A DNA stretch of 64,000 nt from Varibaculum prostatecancerukia (GCF_943169825.2 NZ_OW968402.1:1922001-1986000); one strand, 5' to 3'. Shown: positions 49,315-58,009, counted from the first letter of the stretch. Translations and numbers: made by a program. The notes: generated by a model not told the origin, from the letters alone.

Positions 49315-49868
49315 TATTCACTCCAGGCGGTAACCGTATAGGTCTGAACCTGCGCGCGCGCATCCCACCAGGAAGCAGGTAGCCCCGCTTTCATTTTCAG
49401 ATGCGCCAGGAATTCTTTAGGATCAGGCAGTTGCTCCCACACTTGCGGTAGGAAGGTAGCGCGAGCGTATCCAGCATTAAGGACCACCCCGCTCACCTGA
49501 GGTTTTAGTTGGAAAATCACTTCTGCTTCGCTGCCTGCCTGCAGAGTTACCCGGGGGCTTAATACCGAAACTTCAATCTGGATAGCAGGCAGCTCCGCCC
49601 GGGTCACCGCGGGAAAACGGGGGTCTTGGAAAGCAGCGGCACGCGCGTTCTCTATCACGTCGCGTCCCAGGGGACGGTATTCTTCCAAACTGCCGATACA
49701 CCCGCGCAGGTTCGTGTTTTCGGTGAGGGTAACGAAACTGGCACCGTCTTCCTGTAACCAGGAGGGAGTATCGGGAATTACCGGGTCTGCCTGGTCTAAT
49801 AACGCAGTCTGGATTGCCTCTCGTGCCAAAGGTAATAATATCTTTCCGGCATCTGTGGGAACTGTCAT
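49314..49868 (-). CDS. amrA: AMMECR1-domain protein AmrA
   Basis: A 184-residue AMMECR1 protein. The hallmark LRGCIGS is seen in NLRGCIGSLEEYRPLG, followed by ENARAAAFQDPRFPAV and the C-terminal FLPQVWEQLPDPKEFLAHL. AAGGAG precedes the ATG. It lies between amrB and amrS with gaps of two and minus one bases. Human AMMECR1 and archaeal homologues share the fold; biochemical function is unknown, so the assignment is to family and system only. Confidence 0.93.
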   Translation of the reverse strand: MTVPTDAGKILLPLAREAIQTALLDQADPVIPDTPSWLQEDGASFVTLTENTNLRGCIGSLEEYRPLGRDVIENARAAAFQDPRFPAVTRAELPAIQIEVSVLSPRVTLQAGSEAEVIFQLKPQVSGVVLNAGYARATFLPQVWEQLPDPKEFLAHLKMKAGLPASWWDARAQVQTYTVTAWSE

Positions 49869-49870
49869 GG

Positions 49871-50713
49871 CTAGCTCCTTATCTCGAAGGCGGCGTACCC
49901 TACCACTCGGTCGCTGCCCGCATAGGGGGTGTCGCCCGAGTTGTAGTTTCCGATTAGGCGCGGATAGATTCCGCGCTGCCTACACAGCTCTAGCAGCCCA
50001 TTTAGCGGGCGCACCCCGCAGGCTTGTTCCGAAGTGAGCGGCAGTTCTAGATTTTCTATCTGGGAAATGGTTGCTGCATCTATGCGTTCTGCCTGTTCAT
50101 AGGGGTGATAGTGGGAAAGATCAGAACTAACTGCTATCAGGGTTTGTTCATCGGCAAGAGCATCGATGATGTCTGCGACCGCCCTGGGGGCTGCCTCCCC
50201 CACATTTAGCGGAATCAGCTGCACGTCCTCACCAAAGTTCTCGATTATCAGCGGAACCTGCACTTCCAGGGCATGTTCTTCCAGGTGAGTAAGTGGATCT
50301 ATGGTTACTTTCAGCGGTAAATCCTGGGTTTGCTCCAGCACCTTTTGAGTGGGTACCGATAACATTCCCGCTGGAGTTCCGAACTGGTCACAGCCGGGTA
50401 AAGCCACTCCCCGAATCGCAACCCGATGAGTGGGTCCCAGTAACACAATCCGCCGAGTTTCTTTGCGTCCTAAAGCCGCCCGGCGCCAGGCTGCCGCCGC
50501 CAACATTCCCGAAAATACCCACCCGGCATGAGGTGCCACAATTGCCTTGACCTGCCCGCTTACTTGGGGATCATCGGGTGGTAGATCCGGTCGCACCTGC
50601 AAGTATTTCTCGGCAGCTTCATTTAAGATGCGCGCCTCAGATTTAATCTCTACCACTTCCTGCGGATAAAACATTCCGGCCACCGCCGGTTCCCGCCTCA
50701 GATTCTCTCCCAT
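49871..50713 (-). CDS. amrB: MEMO1-family protein AmrB
   Basis: A 280-residue MEMO family protein related to class III extradiol dioxygenases. Visible blocks are REPAVAGMFYP at the start, IVAPHAGWVFSG, VLLGPTHRVAIRG and AVSSDLSHYHPYEQAERID; the His residues in these blocks form the metal-like pocket of the family. GGGAGGGG precedes the ATG. It is the first gene of the amr operon; a structured repeat lies between it and the next upstream gene. Confidence 0.93.
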   Translation of the reverse strand: MGENLRREPAVAGMFYPQEVVEIKSEARILNEAAEKYLQVRPDLPPDDPQVSGQVKAIVAPHAGWVFSGMLAAAAWRRAALGRKETRRIVLLGPTHRVAIRGVALPGCDQFGTPAGMLSVPTQKVLEQTQDLPLKVTIDPLTHLEEHALEVQVPLIIENFGEDVQLIPLNVGEAAPRAVADIIDALADEQTLIAVSSDLSHYHPYEQAERIDAATISQIENLELPLTSEQACGVRPLNGLLELCRQRGIYPRLIGNYNSGDTPYAGSDRVVGYAAFEIRS

Positions 50714-51101
50714 AGCCCCTCCCTCATCGCAGGTGGATAACCTCTATTTTAGCTGGTAATCCGGGGTGACATGAGCATTTTCCGCACCTAAACAAGCAGC
50801 CGGGGATAGGTTTCCACTGAGCGTTCTGCACGGAGGGTAGATTTTTCCTCCTGCCCAAGAAATTCGGAAAACGTCGCTACGTTTTCCGAATTCTTATGCC
50901 CACCGCGCCTGCTCGGATAAAATCTACCCTCCGCGCTTATATGCAGCATGAGCACAAGGATTATGGGCGAGTAGAAACACGCGCCTAGCAAGTGCCTGCA
51001 ATATCGAACCGCACCATTTAGCCCACCGCATATCGCCGCATCCTCGCTTTCGCAAGAAAACAAGCTTCTCGGCTACTTTTACCGTGCTATCCGAGTAAAA
51101 G
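50714..51101. other. Intergenic region holding structured repeat copy B
   Basis: 388 bases without a supported gene. The part 50827-50945 is the structured repeat listed separately; the remainder contains the promoter of amrB and the end of the 51102 transcript. A minus-strand frame across it is only the complement of the repeat. Confidence 0.5.
50827..50945 (-). repeat. Structured repeat element, copy B
   Basis: Minus orientation. Outer arms 50831-50845 and 50919-50933 form a perfect 15-bp inverted repeat (CGGAGGGTAGATTTT on the plus strand). Inner arms 50861-50874 and 50879-50892 form a perfect 14-bp inverted repeat with a CGCT loop. Read on the minus strand the order is outer arm, ATCCGAGCAGGCGCGGTGGG then CATAA, inner stem, TTGGGCAGGAGG, outer arm. 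TGCA at 50827-50830 and 50942-50945 may extend the outer stem. Relative to copy A the outer arms are similar but the core is inverted. Confidence 0.8.
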
Positions 51102-52250
51102 TTATAGATACGGGCGAAGATCTATCGGTGGCGCCCCTGCTAATTTTTGAAATGGTGATCCCCTGTCACCTACGTAACCCACGCCAGTTTTTCTATCAAC
51201 TGTGTAATAAGTGTGGTTTTGACTACCCTGCGATGGGTTCTGCCAGTCGAGCCTGATGGCAACCTGATCCCCTTGTTGCTGGTAAACGGTAACAGTTAAA
51301 ACCTCGCCACTGCTCTTTAAACGTTCTTCTCCGCCGTCTCTCAACTCAAATGCCCTGGCTGCTTGCGTCAATTGGCTATCGCTGTAACCTTTGGCTTCTT
51401 GCGCTTTCTTGGCTTCTTCGGCTTTTTTAGCTTCGGCCTCGGCTTCGGCTTTGGCGATCTCAGCTTTCTTCGCCTCGCGAGCGTCGGTTACTTTCTTAAT
51501 AAACTGCTCTATCTGGGCATCGTCCATGCCGTACTCTTTATAAATCTTCTTAAGCTGGGCAATCTGCTCATCGCTAACATTTTCCGGACTGATCGGGTCC
51601 AGCTTAAAAACCGTTTTTGAAGCAGAACCTTTAGCGTTATTACCAGTAGTTTTACCGTTCTGTCCCGATTTATCAGACTTTGTACCATTACCCGTCTGTT
51701 TGTCACCAGCGGTCTTCTTGTCGGGAACCGCAACCTGCAGCGGAACCGGATCCTTCGGTACCGTAAAAATCTGACCATCATCCAGAATCGGGGAAGCCTC
51801 TAGCGCCAGCCGATACCGACCAGCCATTAATTTAAGCTTGGTTTTGCCAGGAAAAAACTTAACTCGTTTATCCACCTTTTCCTTATCTAAATCCTCACCC
51901 TGAACCCGAAGCGGCACAAAGGAAGACTTTGCCGCATCGTAGCTCTCCCCGTTAACCTCAACTAACACCGATTGGTATTGATGAGCCGCCTGCCAAGCAG
52001 CATTTTCCGCCTGCTGCTTACGGTAAAACCAAAAACCAGCACCGAGCGCACAAACCAGGACCAACACCAAGATGCAGCACACAATAATCAATCCCCGGCG
52101 CCCTTTGGAGTCTCCAGCGTCATTAGAATCAGCACCACCCAACCCAGGCTGTTGTCCCACCACCGGAGGCATCACCCCAGTCGCATCCCCATCACCAGGA
52201 ACATAAGTATCACCCATAGAGTCCGGACGACTATCAAAACCACTCGTCAT
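51102..52250 (-). CDS. Single-span membrane protein with coiled coil, unknown function
   Basis: A 382-residue protein; ATG 52250 with GGGAG before it is preferred over TTG 52265. The first 50 residues are Gly/Asp/Pro-rich and cytoplasmic, then one membrane segment (GLIIVCCILVLVLVCALGAG). The outside part has a beta-rich domain (residues about 85-170, LVEVNGESYDAAKSSFVPLR), a Lys/Thr/Gly/Asn linker, and a strongly predicted Ala/Glu/Lys coiled coil (KAEIAKAEAEAEAKKAEEAK). A final about 75-residue domain contains TYYTVDRKTGVGYVGDRGSP. No family recognised. The gene is flanked by structured repeats B and C in opposite orientation. Confidence 0.7.
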   Translation of the reverse strand: MTSGFDSRPDSMGDTYVPGDGDATGVMPPVVGQQPGLGGADSNDAGDSKGRRGLIIVCCILVLVLVCALGAGFWFYRKQQAENAAWQAAHQYQSVLVEVNGESYDAAKSSFVPLRVQGEDLDKEKVDKRVKFFPGKTKLKLMAGRYRLALEASPILDDGQIFTVPKDPVPLQVAVPDKKTAGDKQTGNGTKSDKSGQNGKTTGNNAKGSASKTVFKLDPISPENVSDEQIAQLKKIYKEYGMDDAQIEQFIKKVTDAREAKKAEIAKAEAEAEAKKAEEAKKAQEAKGYSDSQLTQAARAFELRDGGEERLKSSGEVLTVTVYQQQGDQVAIRLDWQNPSQGSQNHTYYTVDRKTGVGYVGDRGSPFQKLAGAPPIDLRPYL

Positions 52251-52358
52251 AACTAATACTCCCAAGAAAGCGAAGTAAAAACGTTAAATCCTGCCCCCAT
52301 GCTAACGCCCCAAACAGCGCCATACCCAGCATTCTCTGTCTGAATTACGGTACAACGC

Positions 52359-52440
52359 GGGGGAGGGATCTTTCCGAGCAGGCGCGGTGGGCGTAAAAGG
52401 GGCGCGGCCGGAAAGCCACGGTCTTCGCCATCACTCCCCC
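52359..52440 (+). repeat. Structured repeat element, copy C (divergent)
   Basis: Outer arms are short (GGGGGAG 52359-52365 with CTCCCCC 52434-52440). The conserved 5' motif is intact (CCGAGCAGGCGCGGTGGGCG then TAAAA), but the 3' motif GGGCAGGAGG is missing and the inner stem is weak (GGCCG with CGGTC). It is either a decayed copy or a shorter variant. Confidence 0.6.
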
Positions 52441-52585
52441 ATCGGGAACACACCCATTTAGCCACCACAACAAATTCCATTCTTAGCGTCTGCCAGGAAT
52501 CGAATCAGCAGGTGTTTTTATCTATTCAAACCCGCAACTTGCAACGCGCAGAAACACCAAAACACAGGCATCAATGGGGAAGAAA

Positions 52586-52690
52586 GCGCTGAAACTAGGT
52601 TTTCCCGAGTCGGCTAGGCGGGCGTAAAACTCGGAAAATGCATGAGCATTTTTCGAGTTTTTGGGCAGGAGGGGAACCTAGTTTCAGCGC
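52586..52690 (+). repeat. Structured repeat element, copy D
   Basis: Outer arms 52586-52601 and 52675-52690 form a perfect 16-bp inverted repeat (GCGCTGAAACTAGGTT) unlike those of A and B in sequence. The core reads CCCGAGTCGGCTAGGCGGGC then GTAAAA, an inner stem of about 16 bp (ACTCGGAAAATGC with GCATTTTTCGAGT, one G-U), and TTGGGCAGGAGG. It ends eight bases past the stop of the ABC transporter gene 52698-54593 and could double as its terminator. Confidence 0.8.
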
Positions 52691-52697
52691 GATTCAA

Positions 52698-54593
52698 TCA
52701 AGCATCGATGTCACCTTTGGTGAACTGCGCGTTGTAGAGGCGGGCGTATGCGCCCTCGGCGGCCAGCAACTCTTCATGCGTCCCGGATTCGACAATATCG
52801 CCATGCTCCATCACGAATATCACGTCACTGTCGCGAATGGTAGACAGGCGATGAGCAATCACGAACGAGGTGCGTCCCGCAGTAGCTTTGGCCACTGCTC
52901 GCTGAATCAGCTGCTCCGTGCGAGTATCAACCGAGGATGTAGCCTCGTCAAGAATCAAAAGCGGCTTATCGGCAATCATGGCGCGGGCAATAGTCACCAA
53001 TTGGCGCTGCCCGGCTGAGAGGGCGGAATCTTCACGGATCTCGGTATCGAGGCCGTGGGGCAGTTGCGCGACCAGATCACTAAGTCCTATCGCTTTAATC
53101 ACTTGCGCTAGGCGCTCCTCGGATACGTCCTGGTGGGAATAAACAATGTTTTCCCGTAGGGTTCCTTGGAACATCCAGCTGTCCTGGAGCACCATCGCGA
53201 ATTGTGAATCCACGTCCTCGCGCCGCATCGCAGAAAGCGGGGTGCCGTCCAGGAGAATTTCTCCAGAGTCCAGTTCGTAAAAGCGCATTAGCAGGTTTAC
53301 CAGAGTGGTTTTCCCGGCTCCGGTCGGACCTACGATGGCCACGTTTTGTCCCGGCTGTACTAGGGCGGAAAAACCGTGAATGATTTCTTTGCCCGCTTCA
53401 TACGAGAAGCGGATATCCCGGAATTCGACTTCGCCCCTAGTGTCCTTGCCGTTCAGCGCCGGTTTTTCGGATTCGTCGGACAGCTCGTCCTCTTCTAGGA
53501 TCTCAAATACGCGCCCTCCGGCAGCAGCGGCGGATTGGAAGGAGGCCGCCGCAGACGCCAGGTTCGATAACGGCTGGGTGAAAACCCGGATATAGAGCAT
53601 AAATGCCGCAATTACTCCGATGGTTACGTAGCCTTTCACCACGAGGACTGCACCCAGCACGCATACCACCACGTAACCCAGGTTTCCCACGAACCCCATT
53701 ACCGGCATCATCAGTTGGGAGAGGAAATCCGCACGCCAGGTGGCGTTAAAAAGTCGCTGGTTACGGCGGTTAAACTCTGCGGTGGTAGAGGCAGCAGCAT
53801 TGTAAATATTGATGATTCCTTGCCCGGATAGCGATTCTTCGATATGACCGTTTAGGCTGCCCAGGTAGGATTGCCGGCGAATAAAAAACCGTTGCGAGAA
53901 CACCATGATCACGGCGTTGAGGATGAATCCTAGAACTGCCACCCCCATACCGGCCAGCGCCATTCGCCACTCGGTGTACAGCATCATAAAAGCGGCGCCT
54001 ACCAGAGTAACTACTCCGGTAATGATGGTGGTGATTGCGGAATGTAGGGTTTGTACCAGGGTGTCGATATCGTTGGTTACCCGGCTCATGGTGTCGCCGT
54101 GGCTGGTTTTGTCAAAAAAGGACAGCGGGAGACGGTCGATTTTTCGGTCGATGGCGGAGCGCATCCGCTGCCCGGTGCGTTGGGTAACTACCACCATTAT
54201 CAGCGATTGTCCCAGGTTAAAGAAGAATCCCAGGGCGAGGACGAGGGTTGCCATCCGCAAGAGGGAAAATATCCTGTCCATATCGATACTGCTGCGCAGT
54301 CCCGAGGCAATCACATCGGTTATCAAACCTAAGAACATCGGCATAATCGCAGTCAGGAGCGATCCCACAATCGCCAAAACTACCGCAACCAGGATAGCTA
54401 GGCGGTAACGCCCTAAAAACTTGGCAAGTCCGCGCACCGATTGCGAAAACTGTCCCTTCTTGGCTTTCTCATAGACGTTCCCCCCGTGGCGTCCTCCCGA
54501 GCGCACCGGCGACATTTTTTCTTTTACTGGCTCTAGTCCGCGCCGCGCCGACTCGACTCGCCGGTCCCACCTGCCCATTTCTGCGTATTTCAT
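52698..54593 (-). CDS. Heterodimeric ABC exporter subunit, canonical ATP site
   Basis: Fused permease/ATPase (631 residues) of the multidrug/lipid exporter group. A 65-residue basic N-terminus precedes six membrane segments (about 75-370) and an ATPase domain with Walker A GPTGAGKTT, Q-loop MVLQDSWMFQGT, signature LSAGQRQLVTIARAM, and Walker B LLILDEATSSVDTR with the catalytic Glu. Its ATG overlaps the stop of its partner (ATGA). The signature has Ala for the second Gly, seen in many heterodimeric exporters. Cargo unknown. Confidence 0.9.
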   Translation of the reverse strand: MKYAEMGRWDRRVESARRGLEPVKEKMSPVRSGGRHGGNVYEKAKKGQFSQSVRGLAKFLGRYRLAILVAVVLAIVGSLLTAIMPMFLGLITDVIASGLRSSIDMDRIFSLLRMATLVLALGFFFNLGQSLIMVVVTQRTGQRMRSAIDRKIDRLPLSFFDKTSHGDTMSRVTNDIDTLVQTLHSAITTIITGVVTLVGAAFMMLYTEWRMALAGMGVAVLGFILNAVIMVFSQRFFIRRQSYLGSLNGHIEESLSGQGIINIYNAAASTTAEFNRRNQRLFNATWRADFLSQLMMPVMGFVGNLGYVVVCVLGAVLVVKGYVTIGVIAAFMLYIRVFTQPLSNLASAAASFQSAAAAGGRVFEILEEDELSDESEKPALNGKDTRGEVEFRDIRFSYEAGKEIIHGFSALVQPGQNVAIVGPTGAGKTTLVNLLMRFYELDSGEILLDGTPLSAMRREDVDSQFAMVLQDSWMFQGTLRENIVYSHQDVSEERLAQVIKAIGLSDLVAQLPHGLDTEIREDSALSAGQRQLVTIARAMIADKPLLILDEATSSVDTRTEQLIQRAVAKATAGRTSFVIAHRLSTIRDSDVIFVMEHGDIVESGTHEELLAAEGAYARLYNAQFTKGDIDA

Positions 54594-56371
54594 GCCAACT
54601 CCGCTTCGGAGAGTTGGGACAGGGCAATTTCGCGGTAGATCTTCGAGGACGCCATCAGGGATTCATGTGTTCCCCGCGCCGCGATTTTGCCGTGATCGAT
54701 TACTAAAATCTGGTCGGCCTCCCGCACAGTCGCAATCCGCTGCGCCACAATAATCTGGGTTTTCCCGCTGGCTTTTTCTGCCAATTCCCCGCGAATATCG
54801 CGGTCAGTCGCATAGTCGAGGGCGCTAAAAGTGTCATCGAAAATCAGGATTTGGGCATCCCTAGCCACTGTCCGCGCGATCGAGATCCGCTGTTTTTGCC
54901 CGCCGGAAAAGTTACTGCCTCCTTGAGCTACTTCTGCCGCGAACTCGCCCTCTTTATCGTCAACGAAATCGCAGGCAGCGGTGTCACCCGCCTCAACGAT
55001 ATCGGCGGGAGTAATATTTTTTAGTCCTTCCCCAAAAGCGATATTGGAGGCGATGGTTCCGGTGAATAGGGTGATCTTTGGGGGCGAATACGCGATTTGG
55101 TTGCGCAAGTCGTGCAACCGCCATTCCCGCACGTCCTGGCCGTTTACCAAAACCTGACCTTCGCGGGGGTCGTAAAGCCGGGGAATCAAGTTAACCAGAG
55201 AAGTTTTTCCGCTGCCGGTTGCTCCAATCAGAGCGACGGTTTGCCCGCGCGGAATTTTCAGATTTATCTGATGGAGGGCGTCATCTTCGGCTCCGGGATA
55301 ACGGAAGGAAACCCCTCTAAACTCGATAATCGTCCCTTCGGGATCGAGATTTGTTTCTTTTCCGAGGTCGAGGGCGGATTTATCGCCAGTATCCACCGGA
55401 TCTACTAGGGAGGGCTCGCGATCTAGCACTTCCCGGATGCGACGATTAGCCACAATCGCACGAGGCGCAAATACGAACACCATCGCCATCATTAGGAATC
55501 CGCCAATAGCCTGGGTCGCATACCCAGAAAATACGATCATCTGCGAAAAGAGGGTTACTTTGGCGGAGCCGGCTGCTGCGGAAATCATTAGCGCCCCTAG
55601 CACATAGATCGCCAGGTTAAGCCCGGAAATCACAGTGTTCATCACCGGCATCATGAAAGAAAAAGTGCCGGAGACCATCAGGTGGGTGTTGGTTAGTTCA
55701 GTGTTGGTGGCTTCAAAACGCTTTTGGTGAAAATCTTGGGAGGTGTAGGCACGGATAACCCGCACCCCCTCCATATGTTCGCGAGTCACCCGGTTCAGAT
55801 CATCAGTTATCCGTTGCATCCGCATCATCCGCGGCATCACGATCCGCCAAATGATGAAAATCATGACCATTAGCACCAAGACAGCAACCCCGGTAGCAGC
55901 GGTCCAAGTCAGGTTCTTCCCCGCGATTTTTATAATCGCCCAGATGGTGAGGATGGGGGCTTTCACCATCATCTGACACCCCATAACCACAAACATTTGT
56001 AGCTGAGTGACATCGTTAGTGGAACGAGTGATTAGAGAGGATGCGCCGAAGTGTTCAAAGTCTGCTTCCGGGAGCGAAATCGCTTTTGTAAACACCGATT
56101 CGCGTAGGTTGCGAGCCACGGTAGCGCCGATCATGGCCATGCAATAACCAGTAATGATGGCTACCACCATAGAACCGGCGGCACATCCCAGCATTTTCGC
56201 ACCTTCGGTCAGCACCTCTTTAACGGTAGCGTCGGGCCCCACAATCATTTCGGTGATGGTTTGCATGAAGTCGATCAAGCGCAGATCTAAGAAAACCTGG
56301 CAAACAATGGTGATGATTGCGAGCGCGCTGAGCAGCCATTCTCTTTTCCCAAGGTGCCGTAGCACGGTCAT
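54590..56371 (-). CDS. Heterodimeric ABC exporter subunit, degenerate ATP site
   Basis: Partner of the preceding gene (593 residues from ATG 56371; the frame reaches 56419 but MTVLRHLGKREWLL is the usual start of the family). Six membrane segments are followed by an ATPase domain with Walker A GATGSGKTS, signature FSGGQKQRISIARTV and Walker B ILIFDDTFSALD. The Walker B catalytic Glu is replaced by Asp (FDD), which marks a non-canonical site as in LmrCD, BmrCD and TmrAB. Together they form an exporter with one active and one weak ATP site. Confidence 0.9.
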   Translation of the reverse strand: MTVLRHLGKREWLLSALAIITIVCQVFLDLRLIDFMQTITEMIVGPDATVKEVLTEGAKMLGCAAGSMVVAIITGYCMAMIGATVARNLRESVFTKAISLPEADFEHFGASSLITRSTNDVTQLQMFVVMGCQMMVKAPILTIWAIIKIAGKNLTWTAATGVAVLVLMVMIFIIWRIVMPRMMRMQRITDDLNRVTREHMEGVRVIRAYTSQDFHQKRFEATNTELTNTHLMVSGTFSFMMPVMNTVISGLNLAIYVLGALMISAAAGSAKVTLFSQMIVFSGYATQAIGGFLMMAMVFVFAPRAIVANRRIREVLDREPSLVDPVDTGDKSALDLGKETNLDPEGTIIEFRGVSFRYPGAEDDALHQINLKIPRGQTVALIGATGSGKTSLVNLIPRLYDPREGQVLVNGQDVREWRLHDLRNQIAYSPPKITLFTGTIASNIAFGEGLKNITPADIVEAGDTAACDFVDDKEGEFAAEVAQGGSNFSGGQKQRISIARTVARDAQILIFDDTFSALDYATDRDIRGELAEKASGKTQIIVAQRIATVREADQILVIDHGKIAARGTHESLMASSKIYREIALSQLSEAELA

Positions 56372-56608
56372 GACCCCACCCCTATTTCCTGGTATATAGT
56401 CGCGCCCAACTGTTTGCATCCTAACGCGCGAGGGAGTTCCTGTCGGGTGAATACCCTAGTTTTGCGCCCTCCGCGAATAAGCAAATCACCCCAGAGCTAA
56501 GTAAAAGCCAAATCAAGGGGCTTCAGCAGCGAAAACACCAAAATAAAGACACAAAAAATGTTACTTAGCCCGGCATTAGCCCGAGCTTTCCAGGTAGCTT
56601 GGCAAATA
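56372..56608. other. Intergenic region upstream of the ABC exporter pair
   Basis: About 240 bases that should contain the exporter promoter on the minus strand. I see no gene, strong hairpin or recognisable operator here apart from the rplL terminator listed next. Confidence 0.5.
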
Positions 56609-56648
56609 AAAAGGCGGTGCGGGGAAAACTTTCCCCGCACCGCCTTTT
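56609..56648 (-). terminator. Terminator after rplL
   Basis: A perfect 18-bp inverted repeat (56609-56626 with 56631-56648), rich in GC and flanked by A and T runs, starts about 22 bases past the rplL stop; the minus-strand end is TTTTTATTTG. Confidence 0.9.
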
Positions 56649-56670
56649 GAAAGTAAAAGACTAGCTAGCC

Positions 56671-57060
56671 TTACTTCAGGGTGACAGAAGCACCCGCGCC
56701 TTCCAGCTCTTCCTTGGCCTTTTCGGCATCTTCCTTGGAAGCGCCCTCCAGGATGGTGGTGGGAGCGGAGTCAACCTTTTCCTTGGCCTCTTTCAGAGCC
56801 AGTCCGGGCTGCAGCGCGCGCAGAGCCTTGATTACGGCGATCTTCTTGTCGCCGGGGCCTTCGAGCACTACGTCGAATTCGGTCTTTTCTTCGGCTGCTT
56901 CTTCGCCACCGGCGGCACCGGGGGCAGCAACGGCGACGGCGGCGGGCGCCGCGGCCTCTACGTCGAAGACGTCCTCGAATTCCTTAACGAACTCGGACAG
57001 TTCCAACAGAGTCATTTCTTTGAAAGCATCAATTAGCTCTTCTTTGCTGAGCTTAGCCAT
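56671..57060 (-). CDS. rplL: Ribosomal protein bL12 (L7/L12)
   Basis: Stalk protein of the large ribosomal subunit (129 residues). N-terminal dimerisation domain ([20 protein letters not shown]), an Ala/Gly/Pro hinge, and the C-terminal factor-binding domain with [20 protein letters not shown] and [24 protein letters not shown] precedes the ATG. Second gene of the rplJ-rplL operon, 66 bases after rplJ. Confidence 0.98.
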   Translation of the reverse strand: MAKLSKEELIDAFKEMTLLELSEFVKEFEDVFDVEAAAPAAVAVAAPGAAGGEEAAEEKTEFDVVLEGPGDKKIAVIKALRALQPGLALKEAKEKVDSAPTTILEGASKEDAEKAKEELEGAGASVTLK

Positions 57061-57126
57061 ATTGGCATTCCTTCCTATTTTTGCCCACGCGAGGCAGATT
57101 TTTTCTTGTCGATCTATGCGGCTTTA

Positions 57127-57648
57127 CTAAGCCGCTTTTTCCTGCTTTTCGCGCAGGGCGTCCACGGTGCGAACCGCCTTGGAGGCGGGCGCCTTGAACA
57201 TAAAGGCAGCCTGTACCAGTTTGCCTTGCATTGCACCGGCCAGTTTGGCCAGCGTAGTTTCGCGATTATCCAGTTCAGCGAGTTTCTTGACTTCTTCTTC
57301 AGACAAGAAATTCCCGTCCAGGACACCGCCTCTAATAACCAACTGCTCGTTATCCTTGGCGAAGTCGCGCAGCGCTTTGGCCGCATCCACGGCCTCTCCG
57401 GTTACGAACGCGATTGCGGTCGGGCCGGTTAGCTCCTCGTCCAGGAAGTCAATTCCCTGGTTCTTGGCGGCAATCCTAGCCAGCGTGTTCTTCGTGACGG
57501 AATAAGTAGCCGTTCCTGCCAGGTTCTTGCGCAGCTCAGTCATCTGAGCCACGGTCAACCCGCGGTATTCGGTGAGCAGCAGGGCCGATGCCGAGCTGAT
57601 TTTTTCTTCCAGCTGAGCGATCATGGCTTGCTTGTCAGCTTTCGCCAT
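57127..57648 (-). CDS. rplJ: Ribosomal protein uL10
   Basis: Base of the ribosomal stalk (173 residues). ATG 57648 is chosen because GGAGGG lies before it and MAKADKQAMIAQLEEKISSA is the conserved start; the open frame continues into the leader. Conserved elements include LLTEYRGLTVAQMTELRKNL and the C-terminal helix that docks L12 dimers. rplK and rplA are not directly upstream, so rplJL is an independent unit with its own leader. Confidence 0.97.
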   Translation of the reverse strand: MAKADKQAMIAQLEEKISSASALLLTEYRGLTVAQMTELRKNLAGTATYSVTKNTLARIAAKNQGIDFLDEELTGPTAIAFVTGEAVDAAKALRDFAKDNEQLVIRGGVLDGNFLSEEEVKKLAELDNRETTLAKLAGAMQGKLVQAAFMFKAPASKAVRTVDALREKQEKAA

Positions 57649-57965
57649 TAGGCCCTCCTTCCGTTTATCCGTGCCGGGGGCCAGAACAAGAAAACCCCGT
57701 GCAGATTGCACGGGGCGAAAATAAACCTATCGATCCTGGTGCTGCCTTCCCAAGGGAAGGGCGTCCTCTTTCCCGAGGACGCGCAACCATTTTCGATACG
57801 CTACGCATCGTTCAACCTACACAGGCTTCCGATCTGGAACTTAAACCCACTGGTGTGGGCACCGGCGATCTTGGGCAATAGCCAATTTAACAGCCCCTTT
57901 GTCCGCCGGTCAAAGCCGAAGGGCAGGATATGCCCCTTTTGTGGGTTATTTAACTTCGCAGGCAC
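57649..57965 (-). promoter_or_regulatory. rplJ 5' leader (L10 leader) with attenuator-like hairpin
   Basis: The long minus-strand leader contains several hairpins. CCCCGTGCA-ATC-TGCACGGGG followed by TTTTCTTG (57695-57715 plus tail) looks like an intrinsic terminator just ahead of rplJ. GCGTCCTC/GAGGACGC (57761-57768 with 57775-57782) and CCTTCCC-TT-GGGAAGG (57744-57760) stack upstream. L10-L12 bind such leaders to repress their own synthesis in many bacteria. Exact boundaries and binding site are inferred. Confidence 0.65.
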
Positions 57966-57993
57966 TTAGATAACTAGATGAAAGCGGTTCGCA

Positions 57994-58009
57994 TGTGATC
58001 AAGCTCACA
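57994..58009. promoter_or_regulatory. CRP/GlxR-type operator
   Basis: TGTGATCAAGCTCACA has both perfect half-sites (TGTGA-N6-TCACA) of CRP-family regulators. It lies in the region between rplJL (minus) and the symporter gene (plus), about 80 bases upstream of a candidate promoter of the latter. Confidence 0.6.
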
